64,000 nt of DNA from Sthenelais limicola. Its lineage: Eukaryota > Annelida > Polychaeta > Phyllodocida > Sigalionidae. The stretch is from the NCBI GenBank assembly GCA_942159475.1, contig OW804094.1, positions 128,016,755 through 128,080,754 on the forward strand, written 5' to 3'. The notes beneath the pieces are model-generated. The model searched no databases, was not told the DNA's origin, and saw nothing but the letters and a program-made list of their open reading frames with translations. A program made the position numbers and the translations under genes. This document shows positions 1-20,122 of the stretch, piece by piece (the stretch's first letter is position 1; every line of letters starts with the position of its first letter).

Positions 1-299
1 TTTAAATATTTTATCTACAGCCCTGTCGCAAGTCGCATTCTTATATTTCACCGTTACATACCGGTATTTGTTACACAGAATTGTTCGTTTAAACTCATTT
101 TTTAAGGATATCAGCGCCCTTGAAACTAGGTCGTATTCTCTTTGAATTACACAAAAAACAAGTAGAAAGAATCTGTATTGTTCCTAATCTACCACAAATT
201 AAGAGTGTGTCTTTGGGTATATCTGTTCAATTTGGTTGAGTTTTTTTTTTACAGAAGATATGGTACCAAATTGTATTTTGGAAACATAGTTGTACTCAC

Positions 300-3200
300 C
301 AGCATGGCTGATGACTAAATCAGCAGATTTAATATCATTCGCTATTGAGTCTTTATACCGAAATGCTTCTAGTGTGAATGTTTCTGTTTGACACTCTTCA
401 GGCACATATTCCCCGCGTCCATATTGTACTATGAGATGGGTGTATCCCAGTTTTATCAGAACCTAAAAAGATGAATAAAACGTATGAAATGTATATCAGA
501 CGCTTGATGTTTAAGAAAATACACCACTATAAGAGACAATAAAATGTAGTTTCCAAACACTATTAAACATTTGTAAAATGGTTGGTTGTTCGCGTTTTCT
601 TTTGCATGAAAAAGACTATTTTTCTACCTATCTTTTCATAGAAAAATATTTATTCCCTCCCTGCGTGTTTATATTTATTTTTCCACCTATCATGTATGTC
701 TTATATCTGATAATGTGCAGTACAGGTATGCATTTATAACAAAAAAGTATGAGTGATTCTTCCTATAGACCTATGGCATTGCAAGGGTGATTGTACCATC
801 TTATATGAAACACACCCTATAAAAACTCATGAATCGTTACCTCTAAAATAATAAAGCTCATTTTGACACTATCTCACTTTTTTATAATTTCGAATCTCTC
901 AATTAATAACCAATATAAATTAAGATCATTTAGAAGATCACAACATCATTTTATTTTCATCAGTTATATATTTATATTAAGCAACCATACTGATACTAAT
1001 TAATAATGCTTTTGTTCATTGTGGACCGTACTCTTGATTCCATAAGGCCCATGCGCGAGTCGGGACTGTATAAGTGTGTATTCACAACGGATTCACAATC
1101 TGGCTACTCGATCGTTCCATCCATGAATCCCATATACCGTATTTCCTTGAATAGGCGCCCCCGGCGCTAATTAAGTCAAAGGACTTTGTACCAGGCGCCT
1201 ATTCAAGGCCCGGCGCCTATTCAAAGAAGGTAGAATGAGCATGGAAAGTATAGATTATATTCCAAATCTTTCGGAAGAATCGTCATAAAATGCTATATAA
1301 ACAGTTTAAAGTTATGCCAGTGTCTGGTTACTGTTATAATAACAGTAAACTCGAGCTAACCACCAGCATGAAACTGGATACTTAGGTCTGCTGGCGGGCA
1401 TCCTAATTAAGATTGTTTGTTTAATAATAACCTCAAGAGACTTTATATCTACAACAGAAATGTTTTGATTTGATGTTTTGTTTTGATATATATAGCTTAA
1501 CCCCAGGCACCTATTCAAGGCCCGGTGCCTATTCAAGGCCCGGCGGTATTTCAAGGAAATACGGTAGGCCCTTTTAAAGTGGCTAAGATGACTATTTTGA
1601 CTATATGTCATTTAGACATGTGTTTGTTGTTTTCAATGACCTGCACAAGTAAGAACATTTAAGTGGAATACCAACGCTATATTATATATTCCTTAGATAA
1701 ATTGATATTTGTTAATGAAGAATATGGCAGAGATCCCATTGGGGAATTCAAATCTGAGAGAGAAGTGACTTGACCATAAGGTGCTGCCCTCAGTGCATGG
1801 TGAAGGGATGTAAAGTACAATTGAGACAGGAGGTACATACTGACATATATACCCTGTCCCATCCAGGTGTTATCACTTAACCAATTATGATAAGAGACTT
1901 TCCCTAACCAGCAGACTTGGGTCTGACTGTTGTGTCTGTGAGGCACAACCGACCAGCGGTACCGTTCAAAATTGGAGTTTTAAACTCTTAAATACTTGAG
2001 ATATACATGTTTAATACATTAATGCTCCCGGGTATTCATAACAAAATATACTAATCTAGAACATAGTTGAAATTCAGGCAAACTTTCCTCAGATCGGGAG
2101 CTCAGTGGCATGTGTCACTAAATCCCGGGCTAAAATGCATCCCAATCCCGGTTCCCGAAAAGGGTATTCCCTACCCTGAAATGATATAGGGAAGTTTTGT
2201 TGGCTACAGTTACACCAGTTACGCCGGTTGCACTTCAAGACGCATTTTACACAAAACCCACATTTTACACGAATAACCCGCATTTTACACGAAGAAAACC
2301 CGCATTTTACATTTTGTTTGTGTATTCATTCATGTTGGGGGGTGGGTTGGAGTGGGGCGGAGGGAGTGGGTGTAAGGGGAGGGGAGGAGGGGGGGAATTT
2401 TTTTTTCATTTTTTCATTTACACTTGGGTTGTGTATTCTATTGCTACCCTCATTCTACCCTATTTTATATAGTAGCCTTCCAGACGACCTTCTTGTGTAT
2501 TGGTAGTAGTCTGTTGACTCAATATACACTGTCTTGTTAATAGAATACACAATAGAATACACATTCAAGTTTTTGATAGCCTACAGAGAAAAAAAGGTAA
2601 AACCTGTCAACGCAATGATACTCTTCTACATCTAGTAACAAATAGTAAATAGCAATACTAGGGCCCACTAACTACAACAGTGTAGATAGGCTAATGAGGA
2701 GGCCCCCGACCCCCCCCCCCCCCAACACTAACCCTGTCCAACTAGAAGAGGTAGAATATAATGCACAACCCAAGTGTAAAATGAAAACATGAAAAAAAAA
2801 TCCCCCATCCCCAAAAGATAGAATACCGGTACACAAAAGGGTTTTTCGTGTAAAATGCGGGTTATTCGTGTAAAATGTGGGTTTTGTGTAAAATGCGGCT
2901 TATAGTGCAACCCTGCTATAGGACATAGCCTACCTCCTGATTAGTCATCAAAATGACTGACAAGTTCCTAGAACGGAACATGTCATGATATAGTAAACAG
3001 GCCGACTTTTGAGCGATAATAGGAAATAACAATAATATTGTAATATATTCAGTACATTATATCACCCTAAACTATGTATGTTATCTCCATTGATTTATAC
3101 GTACTTTCCGGGTTTCTGCTGAACAGACTGTAGTTACTAACTGATCAAAAGATGTAGTTCCTACTGTCACGAAAACAGAACGAGCCACGTAGGCCGCCAT
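300..3200 (-). CDS. ALG13: ALG13 glycosyltransferase subunit, first two coding exons (partial at left edge)
   Basis: Catalytic subunit of the ALG13/ALG14 UDP-GlcNAc transferase, which adds the second GlcNAc to dolichol-PP-GlcNAc on the cytosolic face of the ER. Exon 1 is 3200-3105 (32 codons, start in the context GTCATGGCG). It encodes SVFVTVGTTSFDQLV, the family's N-terminal beta-strand and glycine loop. A GTACGT donor follows in phase 0. Exon 2 is 462-300, after a TTTTTAG acceptor. It encodes LGYTHLIVQYGRG, then VPEECQTETFTLEAFRYKDS, then ADLVISHAG, in the same order as human ALG13, and ends in phase 1 at a GTGAGT donor. The next exon must begin the GSCLE-like segment and lies beyond position 1. 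The 2.6 kb intron holds two inverted-repeat elements. Residues are conserved throughout and I see no breaks. Assignment is by remembered family motifs and is strong. Confidence 0.93.
1135..1566. mobile_element. MITE-like element with 17-bp inverted ends, in ALG13 intron 1
   Basis: The left end TACCGTATTTCCTTGAA (1135-1151) recurs as its reverse complement at 1550-1566. Just inside both ends are repeated units close to GGCGCCTATTCAAGGCCC: copies near 1154-1170 (reverse), 1193-1225, and 1505-1545. The interior has no meaningful coding frame. Inverted ends plus subterminal tandem motifs indicate a non-autonomous DNA transposon. I see no clear target-site duplication. The superfamily is not assigned. 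Confidence 0.72.
2223..2915. mobile_element. Foldback, hAT-like non-autonomous element with long inverted arms, ALG13 intron 1
   Basis: The right end reads CAGGGTTGCACTATAAGC on the minus strand (from 2915 inwards). The left end GGTTGCACTTCAAGACGC (2226-2243) is its degraded partner. Both arms then contain three or four units of a CATTTTACACRAAWAACCC-type motif (left 2240-2312, right 2840-2895). The arms stay similar further in: a G-run, a T-run, then CATTTACACTTGGGTTGTG at about 2416-2434, mirrored near 2765-2785. Total arm length is over 150 bp. The apparent small reading frames here are shadows of the repeat. A CAGGG terminus suggests hAT. Confidence 0.75.
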
Positions 3201-3640
3201 GACAGTAGGTCTGCAGCGAAGTCAGCCCACGGTTTATAATAAATTCTCAAGTCCTAACTTCCAAGATCGTAACTTGTAAGAGCTTTGTCATTGATTATGA
3301 ATAAAATGAGTCAATATGTTAGGGATATAAATCAAGGGACACTATGCTGACGAACTCCTATGACGAACATTATTAGCCAATCATCAACGGCTATTCTCTA
3401 CGCTCATAGTTCTAGGGTATGAGTAGGGAGTAGGAAGTTCCGAAGACAGACAATCTTTGTTCTTTTTCTCTACATTGGACCTATTTTCCCACCTTCCGTC
3501 GAGGTAAGAATTATTTCTTCTATTGAAATGCATTCTTACTGATATAACTACAAATATTCTGCCCTCCCTGTGGTGAATTAAGAGAGTAATTTGTCGGGTA
3601 AATAATTGAGGTCGGGTGGAGGATGGAGGCTGCGGCAGTC
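3201..3640. promoter_or_regulatory. Shared head-to-head promoter region of ALG13 and RNF111
   Basis: About 440 bp separate the ALG13 start codon (minus, 3200) from an ATGGCGGCC at 3641 on the plus strand, in what is probably the 5' exon of RNF111. An identical 12-mer GTCATGGCGGCC occurs at both edges in opposite orientation (3192-3203 minus, 3638-3649 plus). It matches the core of the YY1 site (ATGGCGGC), a motif that often sits at or just after transcription starts of TATA-less housekeeping genes. No TATA box is evident. The shared-promoter role is inferred from geometry and the motif pair. Confidence 0.55.
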
Positions 3641-3739
3641 ATGGCGGCCAGTTGGTGCGAACAGAACGAGTGCGACGCTGAAACCACAACACACGATTTC
3701 CTCAAAGGATATTTGTTAACTGAGAGACTTTTATTATGA
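3641..3739 (+). other. Small ORF (32 codons) in the presumed RNF111 5' exon
   Basis: An ATG in good context (GTCATGG) opens MAASWCEQNECDAETTTHDF and stops at 3737-3739. It lies in the region expected to hold the non-coding first exon of RNF111. It may be an upstream ORF that lowers translation. Alternatively, a weak GTTAAC donor inside it would splice in frame to the exon starting at 5356, adding an N-terminal extension upstream of the ATG at 5375. Sequence alone does not decide between these. Confidence 0.3.
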
Positions 3740-5355
3740 ATCTCTCGATATCGTTTCTAAGAAGGTGATCTCTTTTAAAGATCCTGCGGTTATGTCCAAG
3801 GGTTTCTTGTTTTTGCGTTTTCCACCGATTACTAATTCATTTTGTATATTGATCTGGCCTGGGGATGCCTGTCTGCGTGGACTTGTGTCTGTCATGTAAT
3901 ATTTGTACTCGCTCTGAATTCATCTGAACTTTCCTTGGCTGCTGAATATTTTGAACCGATTGTTTCATTGTTTATGGTTCTGCCCATCAAGATCCATGTA
4001 TGTATGTAATCGATTCCTTCCCTCACATAGCCATCATGATCATGTCAATTGATGAGCGAATATTTAATTTAAAGGGCAAATTTAAATGTCCCGATGCTTG
4101 TTAGCCATACCCCTTGCCCAGTCGCCTTCATATTTACTACCCCTGGCAGAAATCGCTGCATCATACATTCATGAAAAGATCGACGCATATATCTAGTTTC
4201 ATCTTAACCTTGGCGCTTTTTAGCAATAACAGACTGATATGATGGTATCATTTTTATCTGTATGATAACTTGTCAAACTGCCAGTCCACCCGGGTAGATA
4301 AAATAAAACCAAAATGCAAAAATCCACAGTCGTCATCTTTGAAATCCAGAAAACCAATCAACGGGTTAAAAAATACTTTGTATCCCCACCATTTATCAGT
4401 ATGTGGATTGACAAATTTTGTAGTTGTATATGATTATTGTTCTTATAAAGAGTAACCTATTCGATGTGATGTGTAAATTTTGATGATTTTGGGCGCATCA
4501 GGAAGAACTGTCGGTTATAAATGGGCCGGCCCCTTTTCCACATTGATTGTAAAATGTGAAAAAATGGAAATAAAACTATTCTATATTATAGTTGACAACA
4601 TAATTAATCATTCTTCACTATTTTCAATATTATCTAGGTACGGTAAATACAAAAAATTATCAACGAAATAGAACAAATTTACAAACCCTTTTGCCAACGC
4701 AGGTCTTATAATACACGCCCTATATAATTTGGTTCACCAATTTAATTATAATTTTCATCTTATCAACAATAAGTTTACAATTACAATATAATAGGTTTAC
4801 AATTACAATATAAATGTTGTCTGAACTTCGCGCCGGTTGTTGTCCAATATTGCCCATAAAGGCATACTGTTTCATTTTTTCCTAATCTGGTTAAAACTGA
4901 GGCTCATTTCCTACCAATTATACACATGTCACTGTACTCTGCAAGAATAGATTGTATATTGTCATATTATTTTGTGTATCGATTAATAAACGTTTCTAAT
5001 AAAAAAAATAATAATAATAACTGATTCGTAAGGATAAAAATATCCGATTGGTCAATCATAAATCGGGCAAATCATCTTTGGTTTTGAATAGATGCTCCGC
5101 TATTGATAACATAATAATTAACCTACCTGTAATACGTTTGGTGTATCAAACACATTACAGGTAGGTAAATAGTAGGCAATTAAATATATATTATCAATTT
5201 AATTACGGGAGCACTGTTTTAGCAACTATAACGAATTCGATCACTATGTGTGCAATAGTTATGTTTCATCTTAGGGATTCCATTATTTGTTCTGGCTTAT
5301 ATATGTTTCCCGTATTCGTATTTAATACTCACACTATCATTTTGTTTTTGTTCAG
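3740..5355 (+). other. RNF111 5' intron, no gene seen
   Basis: AT-rich spacer between the presumed 5' exon and the first clearly coding exon at 5356. It contains a 23-bp tandem duplication near 4776-4822 (GTTTACAATTACAATATAA twice) and a compact hairpin at 5121-5166. The short open frames at 4270, 4480 and 5246 have no family resemblance. Confidence 0.6.
5121..5166. repeat. Near-perfect 20-bp inverted repeat with 6-nt loop
   Basis: ACCTACCTGTAATACGTTTG is followed by GTGTAT and then CAAACACATTACAGGTAGGT. The arms pair at 18 of 20 positions. The hairpin lies 190 bp before the first coding exon of RNF111. It is too short for a typical animal pre-miRNA. It could be a small foldback remnant or a structured intronic element. 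Confidence 0.6.
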
Positions 5356-5374
5356 GGCGGACCCCGGCGTTCCC

Positions 5375-14415
<9,041 letters not shown>

Positions 14416-15811
14416 CAGCCAGCGCCCAGCAAGCAGGACCGATGAATGCAACCACCTCAGCCAGACTACGACCCGTGTAGATGATCGCAAATCTCTGCAT
14501 TGCTACCTGATGATCAAACTGACATGATGGCCAAGTGCTAAAAATCATACTTTTGACAAGGCGGACATTGTAAGGATCGTGTACCGATGTATTACAAGTG
14601 CCCGGATATCATTATATGGACCTTTGACTGACGAAAAGATTTATAACCAGATTGTGCTTTTCTCCAGAGCATAGAAAATACTACATGACGGTGACGTTCA
14701 CTTATGGATGTTCCCCCAGTGCGTTAACGCCACAATATTTTAGTGGAGGAGGAAGGTCTGTTAGAAGTGGATTTATCAGTAGAATTGGAGTAATGATTGA
14801 GAAGGGGAACTAACGCCATGTGACAATCATACATGAAGACTATTGGTGAGGTATTATTTACGTCTGTGATATTTGCCCCGTTGAAGCTAGAAGCCAGTGA
14901 AGGTGAAACTGGTCAATCGTCATACGGTCATGGTCGGCATGAGGTCACTTCTTGTGTGTTGTATTTGTGTACTTTTGTGCATTGTGGACGCTATGGCGTA
15001 CCACAGTCCTGGATTGTTGGGATGGAATTTGATCAAGTAATCATTTTTAGTTATCATTCTCATTACGCGTACACGAAAGTGTGTCATATCACTCATTTAA
15101 CCGAACATTTATAATATATCATAGGTGTATATAATATATATATAATATAAATACGAAACAGTTCTGGCCATGCAACATTTTTCATGCAAGGACATTTTGT
15201 GAACATTCATTCATATTATGACCAAATATGGTCGTTTTTCACACGATGGAAAAAATATAATTTCTTGTCAATTATAGACATTGTATAGAGTTGAGGCATA
15301 ACTATATATTTCACAATCGCGTATTCGTGTTATTTGACTGAGAAGAACGGCCTATTCATAAACATATCTGCGAGAAAGAGTCATTATACGGATGTATCCA
15401 TGAGCCATGTGAGACCAAGGCGGTCCTTCACTCATGGCTTGAGAAACTAACGATGAGGTAGGTTGTACATAGACAATGCAAAGTGTGATTCAGTCTACGA
15501 GTGAAAAATAGACAACACGCGCCTGCCTTTGAAGCAGTGAAGGAAGAAGTTTATACCTTGAGTAATGCGCTCTTTTGTGTCATACATCAAATGTGGCCTT
15601 ACCCACGCTACCAAAGATAGGTGCATGCCATGTGTCCAATCTTCATCAGTGAAATAACAAAAAATTATACAGAATTCTGTGTAGAACGAGTTGCATGTAA
15701 TATAGCCAAATGTACAATATCCCACTAGTTCTAATGAACTTTTAAGCTAGTTTTGTTATCCAGTGTGGCTGGACCTTGAAGAACTGGTTTGCTTCTTTTT
15801 TTTACCAAACA

Positions 15812-15817
15812 AATAAA
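15812..15817 (+). terminator. Candidate poly(A) signal for RNF111
   Basis: AATAAA 1.4 kb after the RNF111 stop. Later AATAAA hexamers at 15971 and 17290 are alternatives. Confidence 0.4.
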
Positions 15818-18738
15818 TGTGGAATGACTAACTGGTGTAGTGAATACGGAAGAGTATGTATAAATGTGTTGTTGATAATTAATTAGAATTGATAGAATTT
15901 GAGCTTTTACGAGAGCTTTGAGCTTGAGGAGTCGCCTTCAGATCCATTCTCAGGCTTTCTAACTTATCAAAATAAAACCCCGGTTAATCCAATGGTTAAA
16001 CAGTAGATGCATGAAATCTGAAACAATCAAACTCACAATGCGTGGTCATTGATTATATAAATAATTGATTCTCCGCTTCTACCTAACTATCTACTTTAGT
16101 TCGAAGTGTGGTTATCGTTTTAAGAATATTTTCCGCGTATTGTAGCCATTTGTTAATGGTAAAATTTCACAAACCTGAAACGCACGATAGTGGTTTGATT
16201 CCGATCGTTCCTACTTTGCCAAGTAATAAGGTGACTCGGACAGGATGAACTTCAGTGACGCGTTTCTTAGATCGTTATTGTGTATTGCCTTGAGTCGTGC
16301 ATTTTTATTGTTTTCCTAATATGCGAACAGCACAATCAATATAGAATGTAAGACGAACGACTGGTGTTTGCGTGTCGTCCCACATAATTATATATGTACA
16401 TTAGAATATACCGTATACATATAACGAGACTTGTATTTGAGAAAATGCTTGGATCGAGCTGACATTTTCCCCATGGGTTAACTGTCATCTTAGCCGATGA
16501 GCTTGATACATAACATTCATCACGCACGAGCAATTTTGTCTAAGAAATGTGCGTCCATATTGCTTAACTCTGAAGTGGTTCGAACATATTCCAGAGGAAC
16601 ATGGGAAATGCTTATAAAATACTATAACATATGTATATGGATATTACACCAATGGATGTTGTTTTATGTCCAATTATGTCGTGATAAGTTAAATGTACCA
16701 ACATCATGTTGAATTACATAAATTTTGTAACTATTTCGCTCGGTTGTCACTTTTTGAGTTTTCTTTGGTGGTATATTATCCTTGTCAAAAGGAGCATGAT
16801 GTTGGTGCTTATATTAGTGCTTAATATGTATCATTGTTCCGATCTACCTCCTAATTTTGAATCGGGTATTTAGCATTCGTGCAGAGGTATTATCTGGACT
16901 AATATTAAGTTGGTTTTGAGTGATTTTAGCGATTATTTCTGTCTCAAATAGTATATTACAATATTGTATATCATACGTACAATATTGTACATCATACGGT
17001 ATGTGGAAATTATTGCCTACCACATTTTTTAATTTTCCTGTAATTGTCACTATACTTGGGGGGTTCCTTTGTACATTTGTTGAACAAATGTGTGGGTTTA
17101 ACGAGGATCAATTTCGATATTTACTCTTAATTTACGAGTACATTCTCTTCATTTTGATCTGGAGAATTTTTATTTTCTAGGATGCCTCTTTTTTTATTTT
17201 CAATAATTTTGCTATGGAGGAGTTGCAATGCTCTAAAGTTGACCTTTAGAAGATCATTGAATTACTTTGGAAGATTTTACATATGGAATAATAAAGGATA
17301 AGTTCTTTATAGTATTATGTGGATATACGTGAAGGAATAACACAAGTTGTCATATTTATCCTGATTCGGGTACACTGAAAATTTTACCTTTGTACTAAGT
17401 TTGTTGCGTAGAAACTTATATCAAGAAATCTTAATATCCGTTTTAAGACCGGATCATAGTCTGGATGTTAATGGAAATATCCCAGTTTGTAAATGGATCA
17501 ATGCTATTTAAAAACAGTAATGATCAAGTATTGATCATGGTTTATGTACCGGGACATATTATACCGCCATGATACCTAATGAATATACATAACCAGCTGA
17601 CGATGCATCCAAATGGGACCCAAGAAGAGTCTCAAATTTGTATGTTATTTCCAATCAGCTAGGCTCTTTGAATTAAGATTATTCAGCTGCAATTTTCCTA
17701 GGGAATTATATTTAATAAAAACTCTTGCATACCATTACCGTCTTGGGTTTTATTTAATCTTGTGGGGGTATATTTCGGCTGAATGCGTTATCACACAACA
17801 AATCTTCGATATCTTTTGTCTTTATTGTAGTGACGCGACACGTATACAGTTAGTTAAATGGAATAATAAGCACTTTAAAGGAAACAAGTGTTTCATATAA
17901 AAGTAAAGGTATTACATGTATGCCACTGCTTTCTCTAAAAGCTCCTAGATGTCCACAACCGGATTTCTACATGATGTAATTACTTTGGAACTAAAATGAA
18001 TAAGATGATCTGTCTCTTTGATTGTTCAAGGTTTGGTTTGCTTTCTGTACACTACCCGCTACACACATGGGATAAATATATGACGTGATCTGAGATCTGA
18101 TCAGTAAGCGATAGATTTTAACAACTGAAAGCAGGGACTAAGAAAATTCAATACAAATGCAAATGAAAATAGTAGAATTTGATATGGGAGAGAGTATTTG
18201 CAACACTATCCATTCGGCGGACTTTTTCTAAAAGTCCTTACTAGACGGATAGGTTAAATAGAGAAGTCTTTGTAACAGACCGATATTCTAATGGATACGG
18301 TTACTGTACATCATAATTCATTATAATAGGGAGCAAATGAGCCGGTGCTTAGAATGGCATCAATATTACTTCACCATATATACAAACCCTACTTTTACAT
18401 CATCAATCAACATAGCCCAACTATACAAGTAAATGCCTACGCTACCGATTTCAGATTACCAATTTATTGTAAGATTCTAAGGATTTATCCAGTTGTTTTG
18501 AAATAGGTGTCAACGACAATTCTCACTTTGAATTCCAGAAATCACGCTGCCTAAACCGTATGTATAGAATTATAACGTTATATTTGACCCGATATATATT
18601 TCACAGCTTACGTGTCACTACAATGAGCCTACATTATGATATAGACAACTTTAGGCAGTAGAATAGACATGGATGCAAGCTCGCCACGGGGATATAATAG
18701 TATGCTCAGCTGCGGATCATCTCCAAAGTTCAGGTCCA

Positions 18739-18744
18739 TTTATT
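18739..18744 (-). terminator. Candidate poly(A) signal for the ZNF280-type gene
   Basis: AATAAA on the minus strand about 485 bp downstream of the stop codon at 19231-19229. Confidence 0.4.
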
Positions 18745-19228
18745 CAATACAATAATGCTTTAATACAACGGTGACTGATATCAAGAGGCAAGACAACAAA
18801 AATATAAATCTTTATCAAACATGGTCAAATGCTGATGGATAGATACATCATAGTAAATATATTCCCTTTTTAAACTTCGAAAAACTCGATTGGAACTTAA
18901 ATGCCTTCGCAGAAGGATAGATTCCATATCATTGAGAACATGACAAGTTATGATATATATCTTGCTACACTAAGCTACAACAAGTCAATAATGCTAAAAC
19001 TCCCGCATCGGTTAGAACTACTTAGAGGGGATAGTTGTTTAAAGTAAAACGATAACCATTGAATAACAGAAAGGTATCACTTAATAATCGGTAGACAGTT
19101 TTAGTAAGTATACGCAGATATAACAAGATTTTGTACAAATATTCCATATGATGGCCTTTCAATATACAAACACATTTTTGTCATGAATTCAAGCTATCTT
19201 GGACAGCAAAGATTGTAGTGTAAAACAT

Positions 19229-20122
19229 TCAGTAATAACCACCTTGATAGCGGCCATAGTTACCACCACCTCCCCCACGGTTATAGCCACCGCGGTTGTT
19301 TCTGTTGTTGCCATGGCCACCGTAATCTCGGCGATCGTGGCGATCGTAAGGGTTGTAAGCGCCGCCCCTGCCCTGGCCCTGGCCGTGGTGGTGGCCCCGG
19401 TCGCGGTGCCGATCATCATAGCGTCCTCCTTGCCTATTGTCATGACCTCCCTGGCGTTGATCATACCTAGAAAATAATTATAATTTAATTATATACACCG
19501 ACTAAATATGCATTCAAAAACAAATCTTATGATTCTTTTCTTCTGTTTTGAACTGTTTCCAGAGGGTTTCGTCATTTCAAGTGCAGGTCATTTGATTTTA
19601 CCCTTTTTGTTCAATTAGGGAAAAGGTTAAAAAATATTCTGTGTCTGGGATGCGATACCCTGCACTTTTCGAATATTAGCAATGGTTCTTTTATGCATAT
19701 GATATAACCATAGACAGCTATTTATTTTTTAAAAATCATTGGTTTAACGTTACGTTACACTACATGTATGTAGTAATATTGGTTGATCGATATATCCGCA
19801 TGACTGAAGGGAGGGTGCGACGCTCATTTTCTTTAGGGGAAGCCTTTGGCTTTTCTTACGAAAAAGCGGTTGGTCGCTGATGGTCAAGGGTACAAGCTGA
19901 CGACTGGGTGTTCTCACCATCGATAAATTTAACCAATTAATTGCTCCTACGAGTCCAACACCTCCTGCTTAGAAAACAAAACCCTTACCAATTGCGTCCT
20001 CCATGACGATTGTAGTCATCGCGATGTCCCTGTCGTCGGTCATCATGACGGTTGCCGCTGCTGCTGGAGCTGCTGCTGCCTCCTCGCCTGTGATCTTCCC
20101 TTCTTCTGGCATCTTGACTCGA
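19229..20122 (-). CDS. ZNF280: RGG/YGG-type C-terminal tail of the ZNF280-type protein (last two exons)
   Basis: Exons 20122-19989 and 19466-19229 join in phase 2 inside a Trp codon (NW then YDQRQGG). They encode residues 1552-1674. The first is Ser/Arg-rich (ARRREDHRRGG, DDRRQGHRDD). The second is Gly/Arg/Asn/Tyr-rich (HGQGQGRGGAYNPYDRHD, then NNRGGYNRGGGGGNYGRY) and ends GGYY-stop. Such tails are typical of hnRNP-like RNA-binding and condensate-forming proteins. I do not recall one in vertebrate ZNF280 proteins. The opposite-strand and alternative frames through the second exon are shadows. Confidence 0.8.

Larger units (their letters stand above)
14416..19228. other. Tail-to-tail 3' UTRs and spacer between RNF111 and the ZNF280-type gene
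   Basis: There is no recognisable coding exon. Small frames such as 16920-17180 and 17613-17900 match no family I know and sit in AT-rich sequence. Poly(A) signals AATAAA occur on the plus strand at 15812, 15971 and 17290, and on the minus strand (TTTATT) at 18463 and 18739. The two transcripts' ends therefore probably fall within this interval. An AT-only tract is at 15118-15148, and a palindrome-rich ACAATATTGTA stretch at about 16960-16990. Confidence 0.7.

Noticed and set aside
16920..17180. 86-residue hydrophobic frame in the RNF111 3' region
   Set aside because: AT-rich, in sequence expected to be 3' UTR, no homology recognised, no splice or promoter context.
19199..19477. 92- and 91-residue frames over the last ZNF280-type exon
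   Set aside because: Ala/Val/Thr-rich shadows of the Gly/Arg/Tyr-rich frame, which alone keeps splice phase and ends at a stop codon.
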